A DNA stretch of 36,525 nucleotides from Phocaeicola_A sp963643925 (GTDB lineage Bacteria; Bacteroidota; Bacteroidia; Bacteroidales; Bacteroidaceae), in assembly GCA_963643925.1 (NCBI GenBank), contig CAVINS010000036.1, positions 1 to 36,525 of the forward strand, written 5' to 3'. The position numbers and the translations under genes are program-made. Each line of letters opens with the position of its first letter. Position 1 is the stretch's first letter. The notes beneath the pieces are model-generated. The model made no database searches. It was not told the origin of the DNA and worked only from the letters and a program-made list of their open reading frames with translations. Positions 13,753 through 21,758 of this stretch are shown in pieces.

Positions 13753-15160
13753 ATGAAATCGAACTTCGTCAGCAACATCCAACAGTATTTCCGCAACCTC
13801 ATCCTCAACGCCACAGGCGCGGAGCGTACCATTTTTGAGTATATCGACGACGGTGACATAGGCCACGCCCTGAACCTCATGACCTCCAACGAGACCGACG
13901 TGGACAACGCCCTCAGCGAGTACTACCCTCAGAAGCACGAGGTGATGAACCGCCGCAACAAATACCCGAAGAACAAGGCGCCGTACATCTCCTGCAAGCT
14001 GCCCAGGGCAAGGCAGCGCTACATCAACGAGATTGAGCTGTTCTTCCTGCTCGGCAAGCCCATCGTGTGGCGCAAGGTTGACGGAGACGACGAGGCGTTC
14101 AAGCTCTTCACGGACTTCCTCGGTACGACACGCTTTGACAGCGGTATGCGCAAGGTCAAGCGCATCGCCGGCAGCGAGACGGAGTGCGCCAAGCTGTACA
14201 GGCTCTACAGGACTGAGGAGAACCGTCCCCAGTGCGACGTGGTGATAATAGCGCGTTCCCTCGGCTACGATTTGCGAGTCCTCAAAGACCAGTACGGCAA
14301 GCTCTCCGCCGTAGCCTACGGCTACAAGCTGCGGAACGCCGACGGACAGAGCGAGCAGCACTGGGACTTCCTCACGGCGCAGGCCACCTACATGACCACC
14401 AAGGGGGGCGTGGGCTGGGACGTGGAGCGTTACCCCAACCCCACAGGCAGGATTAACCTCATCTACTATCAGCAGCCCAAGGCGTGGGACGGCGTTGAGC
14501 CTCGCCTCGCGAGGGAGGAGGAGATAGACTCCAAGATAGGCGACACAAACAACTACTTCGCAGACCCCATCGCCGTGGCGACGGCGGATGTCATCACCAG
14601 CATGGTTGACCCGCACACCCCCGCGAAGCTGTTGCAGGCCACAGGCCCCAACTCGAGGTTCGAGTACGTCAACCCACCGCAAGCCTCCGAGCTGAGGTCT
14701 GCGGAGAAAGTGGACTTGGAGAAAAGCATTCTGTTCGACACCTTCACGCCCGACTTCTCCTTTGANNNNNNNNNNGGCCATACGGAACGCCATGGCCCTC
14801 GGCTACCTGAAAAGGGCCAACCGCATGGAGATATACGAGGAGCTGGTGGACAGGGAGAAGAACGTCATCATCGGTGTCCTGAAATTCCTCAACCCCGCCA
14901 TGGCGGCGAGGCTCGACGCTCTGAAGATAGAGTTCTCCTTCGCGGAGCCTTTCGGTGATGACGAGCAGGAGAACTGGAAAGCTATTGAGGGTCTCTACGA
15001 GTCCGGCCTTATCTCCCTTGAGGAGGCCGTGAACCGCCTTGCCCTCACAGATACTCCAGAGGAGGAAATCGAGCGTATCAGGAACGGAAAAGGCGCGAGT
15101 GAGAGAAACCCCGCGCCTTCGGGAAATACCGGAGGAGGCGGTGAGCCTCCGCAGGAATAG
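13753..15160 (+). CDS. Portal protein, SPP1 gp6-like, interrupted by an assembly gap
   Basis: One gene split by 10 N at 14766-14775; the frame changes only across the gap. The first part (337 residues) has the usual portal start with YYPQKHEVMNRRNKYPKNKA then ISCKLPRARQRYINEIELFF, and ends TFTPDFSF. The second part resumes AIRNAMALGYLKRANRMEIY and ends in a Gly/Pro/Glu-rich tail. Order, size (about 470 residues) and the wing-to-stem helix pattern match SPP1-type portals. It forms the dodecameric channel through which TerL packs DNA. Unusually, the terminase genes are 20 kb downstream and no MuF-type minor head gene follows. Confidence 0.8.
14766..14775. other. Assembly gap (10 N) inside portal
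   Basis: The flanking frames belong to one gene, so the true missing length must be a multiple of three, and 10 is therefore a placeholder. No overlap of the flanks is visible. Confidence 0.8.
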
Positions 15161-15189
15161 CAGCGTACAGGTGAAAGCGTCGCAGCGTT

Positions 15190-15219
15190 GAGCCGTCCAT
15201 TTGCGTGGGCGGCTCTTTT
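15190..15219 (+). terminator. Intrinsic terminator after portal
   Basis: GAGCCGTCC (15190-15198) pairs with GGGCGGCTC (15207-15215) with one G-T pair and an 8-base loop, followed by TTTT. It separates the portal transcript from the convergent repressor gene. Confidence 0.75.
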
Positions 15220-15222
15220 GCT

Positions 15223-15543
15223 TTACTCCCCGCTCCGCTCCAGTCCTATGGGGCGTGCGAACAGCTCTATCTCTTTGCCGCAGTGCGGGCAGCGGAGATA
15301 GGGGACGTACTCCACCTTCGGGGCGGCGTGGTACTCAGCCTCTACGTCGGAGGGGTCTCGCAGCAGGTCGATGACGGGAACGTCCAACGCGGCGGCTATG
15401 CTCTCCAATGTGGAGAGCTTCGGGTTGGCCTTGTTGAGGGTGATGTTGAGCGAGTTGTCAGTTATGCCCATTTTGGCCGCTACCTCTTTCTGGGTGATGC
15501 CGTGTAACTTGCACAGCCTTTTTACGTTGTCTCTGATATTCAT
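15223..15543 (-). CDS. XRE-family HTH repressor
   Basis: The only gene on the minus strand, 106 residues from the ATG at 15543 (a TTG at 15549 would add two). The N-terminal HTH is typical of Cro/CI proteins: DNVKRLCKLHGITQKEVAAK then TDNSLNITLNK and the third and fourth helices LSTLESIAAALDVPVIDLL. The C-terminal part has one CPHCGKE knuckle, without the S24 peptidase of full-size CI proteins. It faces away from the amidoligase gene across a 260-bp A/T-rich region, so it probably controls that promoter. It may be the switch of the moron rather than the lysogeny repressor of the phage. Confidence 0.8.
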   Translation of the reverse strand: MNIRDNVKRLCKLHGITQKEVAAKMGITDNSLNITLNKANPKLSTLESIAAALDVPVIDLLRDPSDVEAEYHAAPKVEYVPYLRCPHCGKEIELFARPIGLERSGE

Positions 15544-15569
15544 AATCAAATGTAGTTTAATTTTGAGTG

Positions 15570-15600
15570 CAAAAGTACGATTTCATTTCAAACTGACAAG
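15570..15600 (-). promoter_or_regulatory. Promoter of the repressor gene
   Basis: Read on the minus strand: CTTG at 15600-15597, 19 bases, then TACTTTTG at 15577-15570. This is one mismatch from the Bacteroidetes consensus. The start codon lies 26 bases further. Confidence 0.55.
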
Positions 15601-15630
15601 AAAAAATTTCATTTTTCCTATTTTCATAAT

Positions 15631-15806
15631 GTTAAAAATTAAATCTGTGTTAAAATCTAAGTGATTGAATTATAATTGCGTTTTAATCTGCAATAGTTAA
15701 AAATCTAAATTGCGGAAAAATAAATTTTGCCATATTGGGAATAAAGTGTAATTTTGTACTCGAAATAAACAAAGCGAAAGTACAACAATTAAATTCTAAT
15801 AAGATG
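15631..15806 (+). repeat. Long direct repeat, copy A (promoter module)
   Basis: About 176 bp that recur at 36287-36463 with roughly nine of ten bases identical by eye. It spans an A/T-rich block with three GTTAAAA motifs (15631, 15649, 15696), the promoter, the leader and the start codon. Differences cluster in the spacer between the -33 and -7 elements. Confidence 0.85.
15726..15756 (+). promoter_or_regulatory. Promoter of the amidoligase unit
   Basis: TTTG at 15726-15729 and TAATTTTG at 15749-15756 with a 19-base spacer. The extended -33 TTTTGCCATAT is shared with the promoters at 34050 and 36382. Upstream GTTAAAA repeats may be operator sites for the divergent XRE repressor. Confidence 0.75.
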
Positions 15807-16751
15807 AATACAACGAAAGACATCAGAGAACAGGTCGCCAACATCATGGGCGAGAAATCTACCCAGACCATCAAGCGTGAGAAACTGCTTAAAATAGGTC
15901 TTACCACAAGCGACATCAGCCAGCTGTTTCACGCTGAGAGAATGGCGAAGAAACTTGCCAAGAGAGAGCGCGACGCTGCCCGCCAGCTGGTGAGTGACAC
16001 CCTCGAGCAGATACTCGCGAGATACACCTTTGGTGTCGAGATTGAGTGCTACAACGCCCGCGTTAGCGAGCTTGTGAACAAAGCGAGCAGTAAGGGTCTC
16101 GAAATGTACAGCGAAAGATACAACCATTATGACAATGACCACTATTACAAGCTGGTCTCTGACGGCTCAATTCGCGGAGAAAACGCCATTGAGTGTGTGT
16201 CCCCGATCCTCAACGGAAACAACGGTGGCTTTGACACCCTCAAAACCTGCTGCGACGCCCTCAACGAGGTGGGCGCGAGAGTCAACCGCTCAACTGGCTT
16301 GCACGTTCATGTGGGAGGCCAAATCACCCAGGCCCAGTACGTCAACACTTTCGTGAATTACTATTACCTCGAAAGCGTGATAGACACCTTTATGGCCCCC
16401 AGCCGTCGCAATAACACCTACGCCATGGACTTTGAGCGCCTCGACAGGTCTCGCATTGACAACGCCAGCACCATCAGCGACATCGCCGCTATCTTCTACA
16501 CCCGCTATTTCAAGATTAACAGCCAGTCTTGGAGTCGCCACCACACGATTGAGTTTCGCCAGCACCAAGGCACTACGGACTACGCCAAAATCAGCGCGTG
16601 GGCGCGTTTCTGTATCAGACTGGTGCACTGGTCGGCTGACCATCGCCTGACCGCCCCGGTCGCCAACATCGACGGCATGGAGTTTCTGACTGAGGAGGAG
16701 AAAACCTACTTCAAAAACCGCGCCAGCCACTTCGCCGCAGCCCAAGACTGA
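15804..16751 (+). CDS. Amidoligase (COOH-NH2 ligase, Amidoligase_2 type)
   Basis: A 315-residue protein starting at ATG 15804. The catalytic domain starts with FGVEIECY (76-83; Glu79 and Glu81), then DGSIRGENAIECVSPIL, RSTGLHVHVGG and HTIEFRQHQGTTD, all metal/ATP motifs of the glutamine-synthetase-like amidoligase fold. The first 70 residues are a helical extension (IREQVANIMGEKSTQTIKRE). Amidoligases join a carboxyl group to an amine, for example in peptide or cell-wall modification. The next gene encodes a class II glutamine amidotransferase, which would supply ammonia. Lower GC than the structural genes and separate control mark it as acquired. Confidence 0.8.
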   Translation: MNTTKDIREQVANIMGEKSTQTIKREKLLKIGLTTSDISQLFHAERMAKKLAKRERDAARQLVSDTLEQILARYTFGVEIECYNARVSELVNKASSKGLEMYSERYNHYDNDHYYKLVSDGSIRGENAIECVSPILNGNNGGFDTLKTCCDALNEVGARVNRSTGLHVHVGGQITQAQYVNTFVNYYYLESVIDTFMAPSRRNNTYAMDFERLDRSRIDNASTISDIAAIFYTRYFKINSQSWSRHHTIEFRQHQGTTDYAKISAWARFCIRLVHWSADHRLTAPVANIDGMEFLTEEEKTYFKNRASHFAAAQD

Positions 16752-16816
16752 GGGCTGCGCATGGCGCTATGACAACAAACCAAGATATTAACCAACAATC
16801 AAAATAACAATCAATT

Positions 16817-17347
16817 ATGTGCTGCATTCTTTACATACCAGCTGGCGTTGAAACGCCCAACATCAGTACCCTCGAAATGGTCTATTGGGCCAACACGCAC
16901 GGCATCGGCTTCGCCGACAATGAGGGACACTGCTGCAAGACCCTTTCGTTCAGCAAGTTTACCAAGGCCATACAGGCGAGACCTCTGACGGCTGACTGCA
17001 TTATCCACTTTCGCCTCGCCACGCATGGCTCTATCAGCCGCGCCAACTGCCACCCATTCTTTGACTCTGAGACCGGCATTTGGTTCGCCCACAACGGAGT
17101 CCTGCCTATACACTCGCACGATGACATGACTGACAGCGAAATCTTCTTCAGAGAGCGTTTTCTGCCCAAGCTGGAGCAGCTCGGCTGGGACAATGAGCAA
17201 TTGTGGGAATATGTGGAGCGTGAGCGAGGCGCTTCGCGCTTCATCTTCATGAACGGACGCGAAATTGTCAGACTGGGGAGCTGGCATGAGCTGGATGGGG
17301 TGTTCTACAGCAACATGAACTGGAACTGCCGTCACCACATCTTCTGA
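16817..17347 (+). CDS. Class II glutamine amidotransferase
   Basis: A 176-residue Ntn-hydrolase. Met removal would expose Cys2 (MCCILYIP) as nucleophile. Family motifs follow: IIHFRLATHGS with His64-Phe65-Arg66 and WFAHNGVL with His92-Asn93-Gly94 for glutamine binding. The C-terminal half (ERGASRFIFMNGREIVRLG) completes the fold. It is a stand-alone glutaminase domain, so it should feed NH3 to a partner, here most likely the amidoligase 65 bases upstream. Alternatively it could be a peptide hydrolase of the same fold. It is followed by a terminator, so the pair forms a two-gene operon. Confidence 0.8.
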   Translation: MCCILYIPAGVETPNISTLEMVYWANTHGIGFADNEGHCCKTLSFSKFTKAIQARPLTADCIIHFRLATHGSISRANCHPFFDSETGIWFAHNGVLPIHSHDDMTDSEIFFRERFLPKLEQLGWDNEQLWEYVERERGASRFIFMNGREIVRLGSWHELDGVFYSNMNWNCRHHIF

Positions 17348-17378
17348 CACCGCCCCTCAACCGCCCTAACGTCACCCA

Positions 17379-17405
17379 GGCCCGCCAAACATGGTGGGCC
17401 TTATT
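17379..17405 (+). terminator. Terminator after the amidotransferase gene
   Basis: GGCCCGCC (17379-17386) pairs with GGTGGGCC (17393-17400), one G-T pair, loop AAACAT, then TTATT. The T run is short. Confidence 0.6.
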
Positions 17406-17518
17406 GGTATATGCGACACCCGACGGAAGCCGCCCAGAACGCCCCAAAATGAGCTAAAAACGGCAAAATAACGCTGAATTGCCAACGTAATTAAACCAAT
17501 GCAGACGGAATTTAATCA

Positions 17519-17536
17519 AATGTGAGTACTTTTGCA
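17519..17536 (+). promoter_or_regulatory. Late promoter upstream of scaffold (copy 2)
   Basis: Exact second copy of the 18-base block found before the portal, with TACTTTTG at 17527-17534. No TTTG is found 19 bases upstream. It restarts transcription of the structural operon downstream of the inserted amidoligase unit. Confidence 0.65.
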
Positions 17537-17560
17537 AACCGAAATATAATCATTCTACAG

Positions 17561-18316
17561 ATGAAAACAAAAATTCTCAACCGTCTGAAACAAGACTACG
17601 CCCATCTCGGGTTAGACGAAAATTTCCTTTCGGGACTGGCCGACATGCTCGCCACATCGGGGCTGGTAACGGACGAAAACATTGAGGGCGTAATCGCTAC
17701 CCAAAAGACCTATTTGGAGAGCGTACAGAAAGCCAACGACAAGAGGGTTCAAGAGGCTGTAGCCAAGACCCAGCGCAAGGCCACCGAAGCCGCCGAGACC
17801 GCGAAAGCGGAACACGACAAGGCTGTCGAGGAGCTGCAAAAGCAGGTCGAGGAACTCAAAGCCAAGCAGACCAAGACACCTCCTGACGATGACAAGGAAA
17901 CGCCTGATTGGTACAAGGCCGAAAAGGCTGAACGTGACGAGCAGATGAGGCTGATGCAGGAGGCCCTCAACACCCTCAGCACCGCCAAGACCGAGAGCGA
18001 CAACAAGCTCAAGGCCATCGAGGAGGCCAGAGCCTCCGAGGAAGCGTCACGGGCTGCCGCGGAGCGCAAGGCCCTCATCAACAGGCTGGCGAAGGAGAAG
18101 GACATCCCCGACTGGATTATCGCACACGGCTTCGCGGACATCCCCAGCGACGCCGACGAGGCCAAGATTGGCGAAATCCTCACAGGCTATGCCCAGGAAA
18201 TCCAGACCAACTTTCTGCCGGTCGACAAGCGGTCTCCGCAGTTCGACGGAAAGAAGGCGACGAAAGAAGAGGTCAGCGGCATCCTTGACAAAATTCTTCC
18301 GCCCGCCGCAAAGTAA
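17561..18316 (+). CDS. Capsid scaffolding protein
   Basis: A 251-residue, highly charged protein dominated by Ala/Glu/Lys/Gln helices from about residue 50 to 190 (coiled coil), with a Pro/Asp hinge (KTPPDDDKETPDWYK) and a C-terminal region with WIIAHGFADIPSD. Position just before the capsid genes, size and composition match gp20-type scaffolds in Bacteroides and Gram-positive phages. I see no protease motif, so processing must come from elsewhere or scaffold leaves intact. It starts 27 bases after the late promoter. Confidence 0.75.
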   Translation: MKTKILNRLKQDYAHLGLDENFLSGLADMLATSGLVTDENIEGVIATQKTYLESVQKANDKRVQEAVAKTQRKATEAAETAKAEHDKAVEELQKQVEELKAKQTKTPPDDDKETPDWYKAEKAERDEQMRLMQEALNTLSTAKTESDNKLKAIEEARASEEASRAAAERKALINRLAKEKDIPDWIIAHGFADIPSDADEAKIGEILTGYAQEIQTNFLPVDKRSPQFDGKKATKEEVSGILDKILPPAAK

Positions 18317-18359
18317 GCGGAGACAGAAACACAATGTCTAACCCCAAAACTCAACAACA

Positions 18360-18821
18360 ATGAGCAAAGCAAATCTCGTGAAAGACGTGGATAACGTGCT
18401 GTTCGGCAAGGACGGCATCATCATCCGCAAGCACATCGCCGGACTGGAGGGTGGACGTGTCCTGAACACCGACGGCTACACCTCCGAGGTCATTCCCTGC
18501 GGAATGCCTGTGTGCAGCAAGACCACCAGCGGTGTGAAGGACTACAAGCCCGTACCTCCCGCCGACACCACCGACGGCAGCACCACCACCTACGGCTTCA
18601 AACTCCCCAGCGGCTACGCCTACGAGGGCATCGCAGCCGCCACCGTCAAGGCTGGCAGCTCCTGCCCTGTGATGATTTCGGGCGTGGTCAATGAGACCGC
18701 CATGCTGGAAAGCCTCAAGGAACTCTTCCCCTCTAAGATGGAGACTCCCACGGCTCTCTCGCTGTTAGGCCTCAAGGCCGCCTGTCCCCACCTCATCTTC
18801 ATGACCGACGAGGTGGCCTAA
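18360..18821 (+). CDS. Capsid decoration-like structural protein
   Basis: A 153-residue Gly/Thr/Ser/Pro-rich protein between scaffold and major capsid genes. Lambda-type heads place the decoration (gpD) gene here. Segments such as GGRVLNTDGYTSEVIPCGMP and SSCPVMISGVVNETAM are beta-rich. The family assignment rests on position and composition. Confidence 0.55.
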   Translation: MSKANLVKDVDNVLFGKDGIIIRKHIAGLEGGRVLNTDGYTSEVIPCGMPVCSKTTSGVKDYKPVPPADTTDGSTTTYGFKLPSGYAYEGIAAATVKAGSSCPVMISGVVNETAMLESLKELFPSKMETPTALSLLGLKAACPHLIFMTDEVA

Positions 18822-18853
18822 GTCTAACCCATTAACAGAAAGGAAAAACAGCA

Positions 18854-19939
18854 ATGACTAAATCTCTTTTCCCCCAGTATGTCGAGAAGTACTTTCCCCA
18901 GTACGTCATCTCGGTAGTGGAGCGCCTCAATGGACGTTCCCTGAACAACCAGATTCCATTCCTCTTCCGCCAGCTGCTCACCCCCCAGTTCTCGGCTGAT
19001 GGCCGTTTCGCTACCATCCTCGCCAAGTACGAGAGCGTGGCCGCTGACGTGGTGGCCCTCGGTTCTCCCGTGCCTCTCAAGAGCCGTGACAGCATCACCA
19101 CCTATGTGGGCGAAATCCCCAAGATTGGTGTGAAGCGCAGCCTCAACGAGGTGCAGATGAAGAACATCGACAACATGATAGCCCAGGGCCGTCCCGAGGG
19201 TGACATCGTGAACGCCATCTTCAACGACGTTCCCTTCGTCATCAACGCTGTCGATGAGCGCATCGAGGATTTGTTCCTCTCCATGCTCTCCACCGGCGTG
19301 GGTCTCACCACCAACAACGTGGGCGACGGCGTGCGTCTTGACATGCACTACCTCGACGAGAACAAGTTTGGCGTGTCCACCGTGTGGAGCGACGCCTCCG
19401 CAAACCCTGTCAACGACATCATCAAGGTGTTCGACAAGGCTGACAACGACGGCAACGTCATCCGCCACTTCTACGCCGACAACACCCTGCTCGGCTACCT
19501 CTACACCAACACCCAGATTCGCGGGCTGTTCGGCTTCCAGCAGAACTATGTCGGCGGCGGCAGTAACGTCCCCGTTCTCTCGTTCGAGCAGCTCTCCGAC
19601 CTCTTCCAGCGCCGCTGGGGTGTCACCCTGCACCGAGTCGTGCGCTCCACCCGCACCGAAATCAATGGCGTGCGCCAGAGCCACAAGGCTTGGCAGGACG
19701 GCATGGGCGTGTTCGCCTGCGACGACCGCGTGGGCGACCTCGTGTACACCTCCACCGCTGAGGAGACCCGCCGCATCGACGGTGTTACCTACCAGATGGC
19801 CAACGACTACACCCTCGTCTCCGAGTACAGCGAGAACGAGCCTATCGTGGAGTTCACCAAGAGCCAGGCAATGGTCGTTCCTGTGGTGAACAACGCTGAC
19901 CGTATCTACACCATTGACTCTAAAACCGTTCAATCGTAA
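18854..19939 (+). CDS. Major capsid protein (lambda gpE-like)
   Basis: A 361-residue protein. The N-terminus (LFPQYVEKYFPQYVISVVER), the Lys/Arg-rich GVKRSLNEVQMKNI helix, the E-loop-like LTTNNVGDGVRLDMHYL region and the C-terminal VYTSTAEETRRIDGVTYQMA beta part match gpE-family HK97-fold capsids. Abundant Phe/Tyr and Asn/Asp fit a shell protein. Codon use is the most C-rich of the window, in line with high expression. A short A-rich leader (GAAAGGAAAAACAGCA) precedes the ATG. Confidence 0.8.
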   Translation: MTKSLFPQYVEKYFPQYVISVVERLNGRSLNNQIPFLFRQLLTPQFSADGRFATILAKYESVAADVVALGSPVPLKSRDSITTYVGEIPKIGVKRSLNEVQMKNIDNMIAQGRPEGDIVNAIFNDVPFVINAVDERIEDLFLSMLSTGVGLTTNNVGDGVRLDMHYLDENKFGVSTVWSDASANPVNDIIKVFDKADNDGNVIRHFYADNTLLGYLYTNTQIRGLFGFQQNYVGGGSNVPVLSFEQLSDLFQRRWGVTLHRVVRSTRTEINGVRQSHKAWQDGMGVFACDDRVGDLVYTSTAEETRRIDGVTYQMANDYTLVSEYSENEPIVEFTKSQAMVVPVVNNADRIYTIDSKTVQS

Positions 19940-19945
19940 GCAACC

Positions 19946-20218
19946 ATGAAGTTAAGAGTGTTAGCATCATTCCGCGACATCAGCAACTTCGCAATCCGTC
20001 ACGAGGTGGGCGATGAGATTGAGGTCTCTGACCCCGACCGCATCAGCCGCCTCGTCAATGGCGGACTCTGCGAGGCTGTGGGCGAGCCGCTGGAGAGCAA
20101 CGAGGCTACAGACTCGCAGCCTGAGGCCGCCAAGCGGCAGGAGACCGCTCCCGCAGCCGAGGCAGCCCCCAAGACCGCCGCCAAGCCGAAAACCGCCAAG
20201 ACAAGCAAAAAGAAGTAA
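19946..20218 (+). CDS. Small head protein with Ala/Lys-rich tail
   Basis: A 90-residue protein 6 bases after the capsid gene. The first 50 residues form a compact beta domain (KLRVLASFRDISNFAIRHEV, GDEIEVSDPDRISRLVNGGL), similar in layout to the 'DUF7210/FI-like' mini proteins next to capsid genes. The rest is a disordered Ala/Pro/Lys tail ending KTSKKK. Its function is probably capsid maturation or DNA packaging support. Weak assignment. Confidence 0.55.
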   Translation: MKLRVLASFRDISNFAIRHEVGDEIEVSDPDRISRLVNGGLCEAVGEPLESNEATDSQPEAAKRQETAPAAEAAPKTAAKPKTAKTSKKK

Positions 20219-20221
20219 GCG

Positions 20222-20551
20222 ATGACCAACCTCGAATCCATAAAAGCGCGTGTGAACTACCCGCTCTCCGACAGCCAGGCCGAGGAGAAACTCATCAGCC
20301 GCGGGCTGGAGGGTGACGGCACGTTCTCGCAGGAGGTGGCTGACAGCAGGGCGTTTCGCCTCGCCTACGCCGACTGCCTCCGCTTCGTGCTGACTATGGT
20401 GAACCTCTCTCAGGGTGGGAGCATCAACGCCCAGAACCCCGCTGGTATCCGCGGCACCGCCAACGCTATCTACAAGGAGTATGGCGAGACTCTCATCGGT
20501 GAGACCGGCGAGGAGCAGTCAACGCTGAAAGACGTGTCTGATATGTGGTAG
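20222..20551 (+). CDS. Head-tail connector protein
   Basis: A 109-residue protein starting 3 bases after the previous stop. It is mostly helical with IKARVNYPLSDSQAEEKLIS and FRLAYADCLRFVLTMVNLSQ, the profile of connector proteins of the gp6/DUF6706 type in Bacteroides phages. Position directly after capsid genes supports an adaptor that binds the portal. Confidence 0.6.
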   Translation: MTNLESIKARVNYPLSDSQAEEKLISRGLEGDGTFSQEVADSRAFRLAYADCLRFVLTMVNLSQGGSINAQNPAGIRGTANAIYKEYGETLIGETGEEQSTLKDVSDMW

Positions 20552-20570
20552 CCAAAAGGAGGGACGAGCC

Positions 20571-20906
20571 ATGCAGATATTTCCCAACGGATACATGAGA
20601 TACGGAGACCCCACGCAGCCCGATCTTGACGAGAGCGGGATGCCTGTCGCCGTCTCCTCTCTTGACCAGAAGGAGGTACGCTGCACCATCTCCACGATCT
20701 CTGAGGACAGGAAAGGCCGCTACGACGACGGTCGCAATCGCAACTGCGCCTACAGCGTCACCTGCAACCTTGAGGAGGTGGGGACGGCGTTCCACTCCGT
20801 CCGCTCCGTGAGCCTCACGCACGACATCACAGGCGCTCTCGGCTCTTTTCAGGTGCAGCGCATAGAGTTCTACACAATCACGCAAACCGTTGAGATATGG
20901 GTATAA
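20571..20906 (+). CDS. Head closure / stopper-like protein
   Basis: A 111-residue beta-rich protein (EVRCTISTISEDRKGRYDDG, AYSVTCNLEEVG, QRIEFYTITQTVEIWV). Place and size fit the head closure protein of siphoviruses (gp16 of SPP1 type). It overlaps the next gene by 10 bp. Confidence 0.5.
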   Translation: MQIFPNGYMRYGDPTQPDLDESGMPVAVSSLDQKEVRCTISTISEDRKGRYDDGRNRNCAYSVTCNLEEVGTAFHSVRSVSLTHDITGALGSFQVQRIEFYTITQTVEIWV

Positions 20907-21313
20907 GTTGTGACATAACCAAGGTTGGCACGCTTCTCGACGGCATCAGCGGGAAGGTGGAGACCTCCGCGCTTGATTTCCTGAAGGGGGTCGGTGAGGA
21001 TATGTACCAGACCGCTCTCTCTACGAAGACCTATCAGGACAGGACGGGCTACCTTACCTCCACGATACGCTATGGGGTGTATATCGGCGGGGAGCTTGTG
21101 TTCACCGGTGGCTCTGACGGAGAGGGCAAGTCCGACGGGGACGCGCTGCTCCAAAGCCTCGTCTCTGAGGTCGGCGACGAGCCTTGCGTGCGCCTTGTGG
21201 CGGCGGCTTCCTACGCTGCCATCACGGAGCGCAGGGGGTTCGTGGTCATCGACGGAGCGCGACTCGCCGCAGGGGATATTGTCAAACGTCATATATCTGA
21301 TTTTGCCTTATGA
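20897..21313 (+). CDS. HK97 gp10-like neck protein
   Basis: A 138-residue protein with an N-terminal helix (LLDGISGKVETSALDFLKGV), a TALSTKTYQDRTGYLTSTI segment typical of gp10/gpZ-like tail completion proteins (the 'YxDRTGxL' type motif is a good marker) and a beta C-terminus. It overlaps the next gene through ATGA. It should join head and tail. Confidence 0.65.
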   Translation: MGISCDITKVGTLLDGISGKVETSALDFLKGVGEDMYQTALSTKTYQDRTGYLTSTIRYGVYIGGELVFTGGSDGEGKSDGDALLQSLVSEVGDEPCVRLVAAASYAAITERRGFVVIDGARLAAGDIVKRHISDFAL

Positions 21314-21726
21314 ACGGAGAACAGCTGGAGATGTGGCTGCGGGACAACGTTACCGCCATTGAACCTCCCATATCGGGAAAGGTGTACTGCAAGGGCGACC
21401 GTCCTTTGCAGAACGACACCACGGACGGAGACAAGGAGGACATCGTTGTGGCCGTACTCACAGGCGACGAGGGGCAGATACAGCACGGCTCGTGCGTGGT
21501 CAACATCTACGTTCCCGACACCCTCGCGGCGAGCGGTGCGTACTACAAGACCAAGCAACGCACGATACCGCTGTCAGAGTGGGCTATGACCGTGCCGAGG
21601 CTGCTCTCCAAGCGCGGTGACATCTACTTCGAGAGAAACGGCATGGTGCTGACATTTCAGGAGGAAGTCCTCCGTGAGCATTTCGTATCGCTCAAGATGG
21701 ACTTCTGGCTGCTGAATGAGAACTGA
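21310..21726 (+). CDS. Tail terminator-like protein
   Basis: A 138-residue protein in the slot of the tail terminator between the gp10-like protein and the tail tube. IVVAVLTGDEGQIQHGSCVV and NIYVPDT strands plus KTKQRTIPLSEWAMTVPRLL and the ending SLKMDFWLLNEN fit the alpha/beta fold of gpU-like proteins. Assignment is largely by order and size. Confidence 0.5.
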   Translation: MNGEQLEMWLRDNVTAIEPPISGKVYCKGDRPLQNDTTDGDKEDIVVAVLTGDEGQIQHGSCVVNIYVPDTLAASGAYYKTKQRTIPLSEWAMTVPRLLSKRGDIYFERNGMVLTFQEEVLREHFVSLKMDFWLLNEN

Positions 21727-21758
21727 CTGTAACATATTAACAAAGAAAGGACAAAACA

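Noticed and set aside
13753..15160. Two separate portal genes
   Set aside because: The parts are consecutive pieces of one portal; the break coincides exactly with the N run.
18824..19933. 369-residue open frame on the minus strand opposite the capsid gene
   Set aside because: His/Val-rich shadow caused by C-rich codons of the capsid gene.
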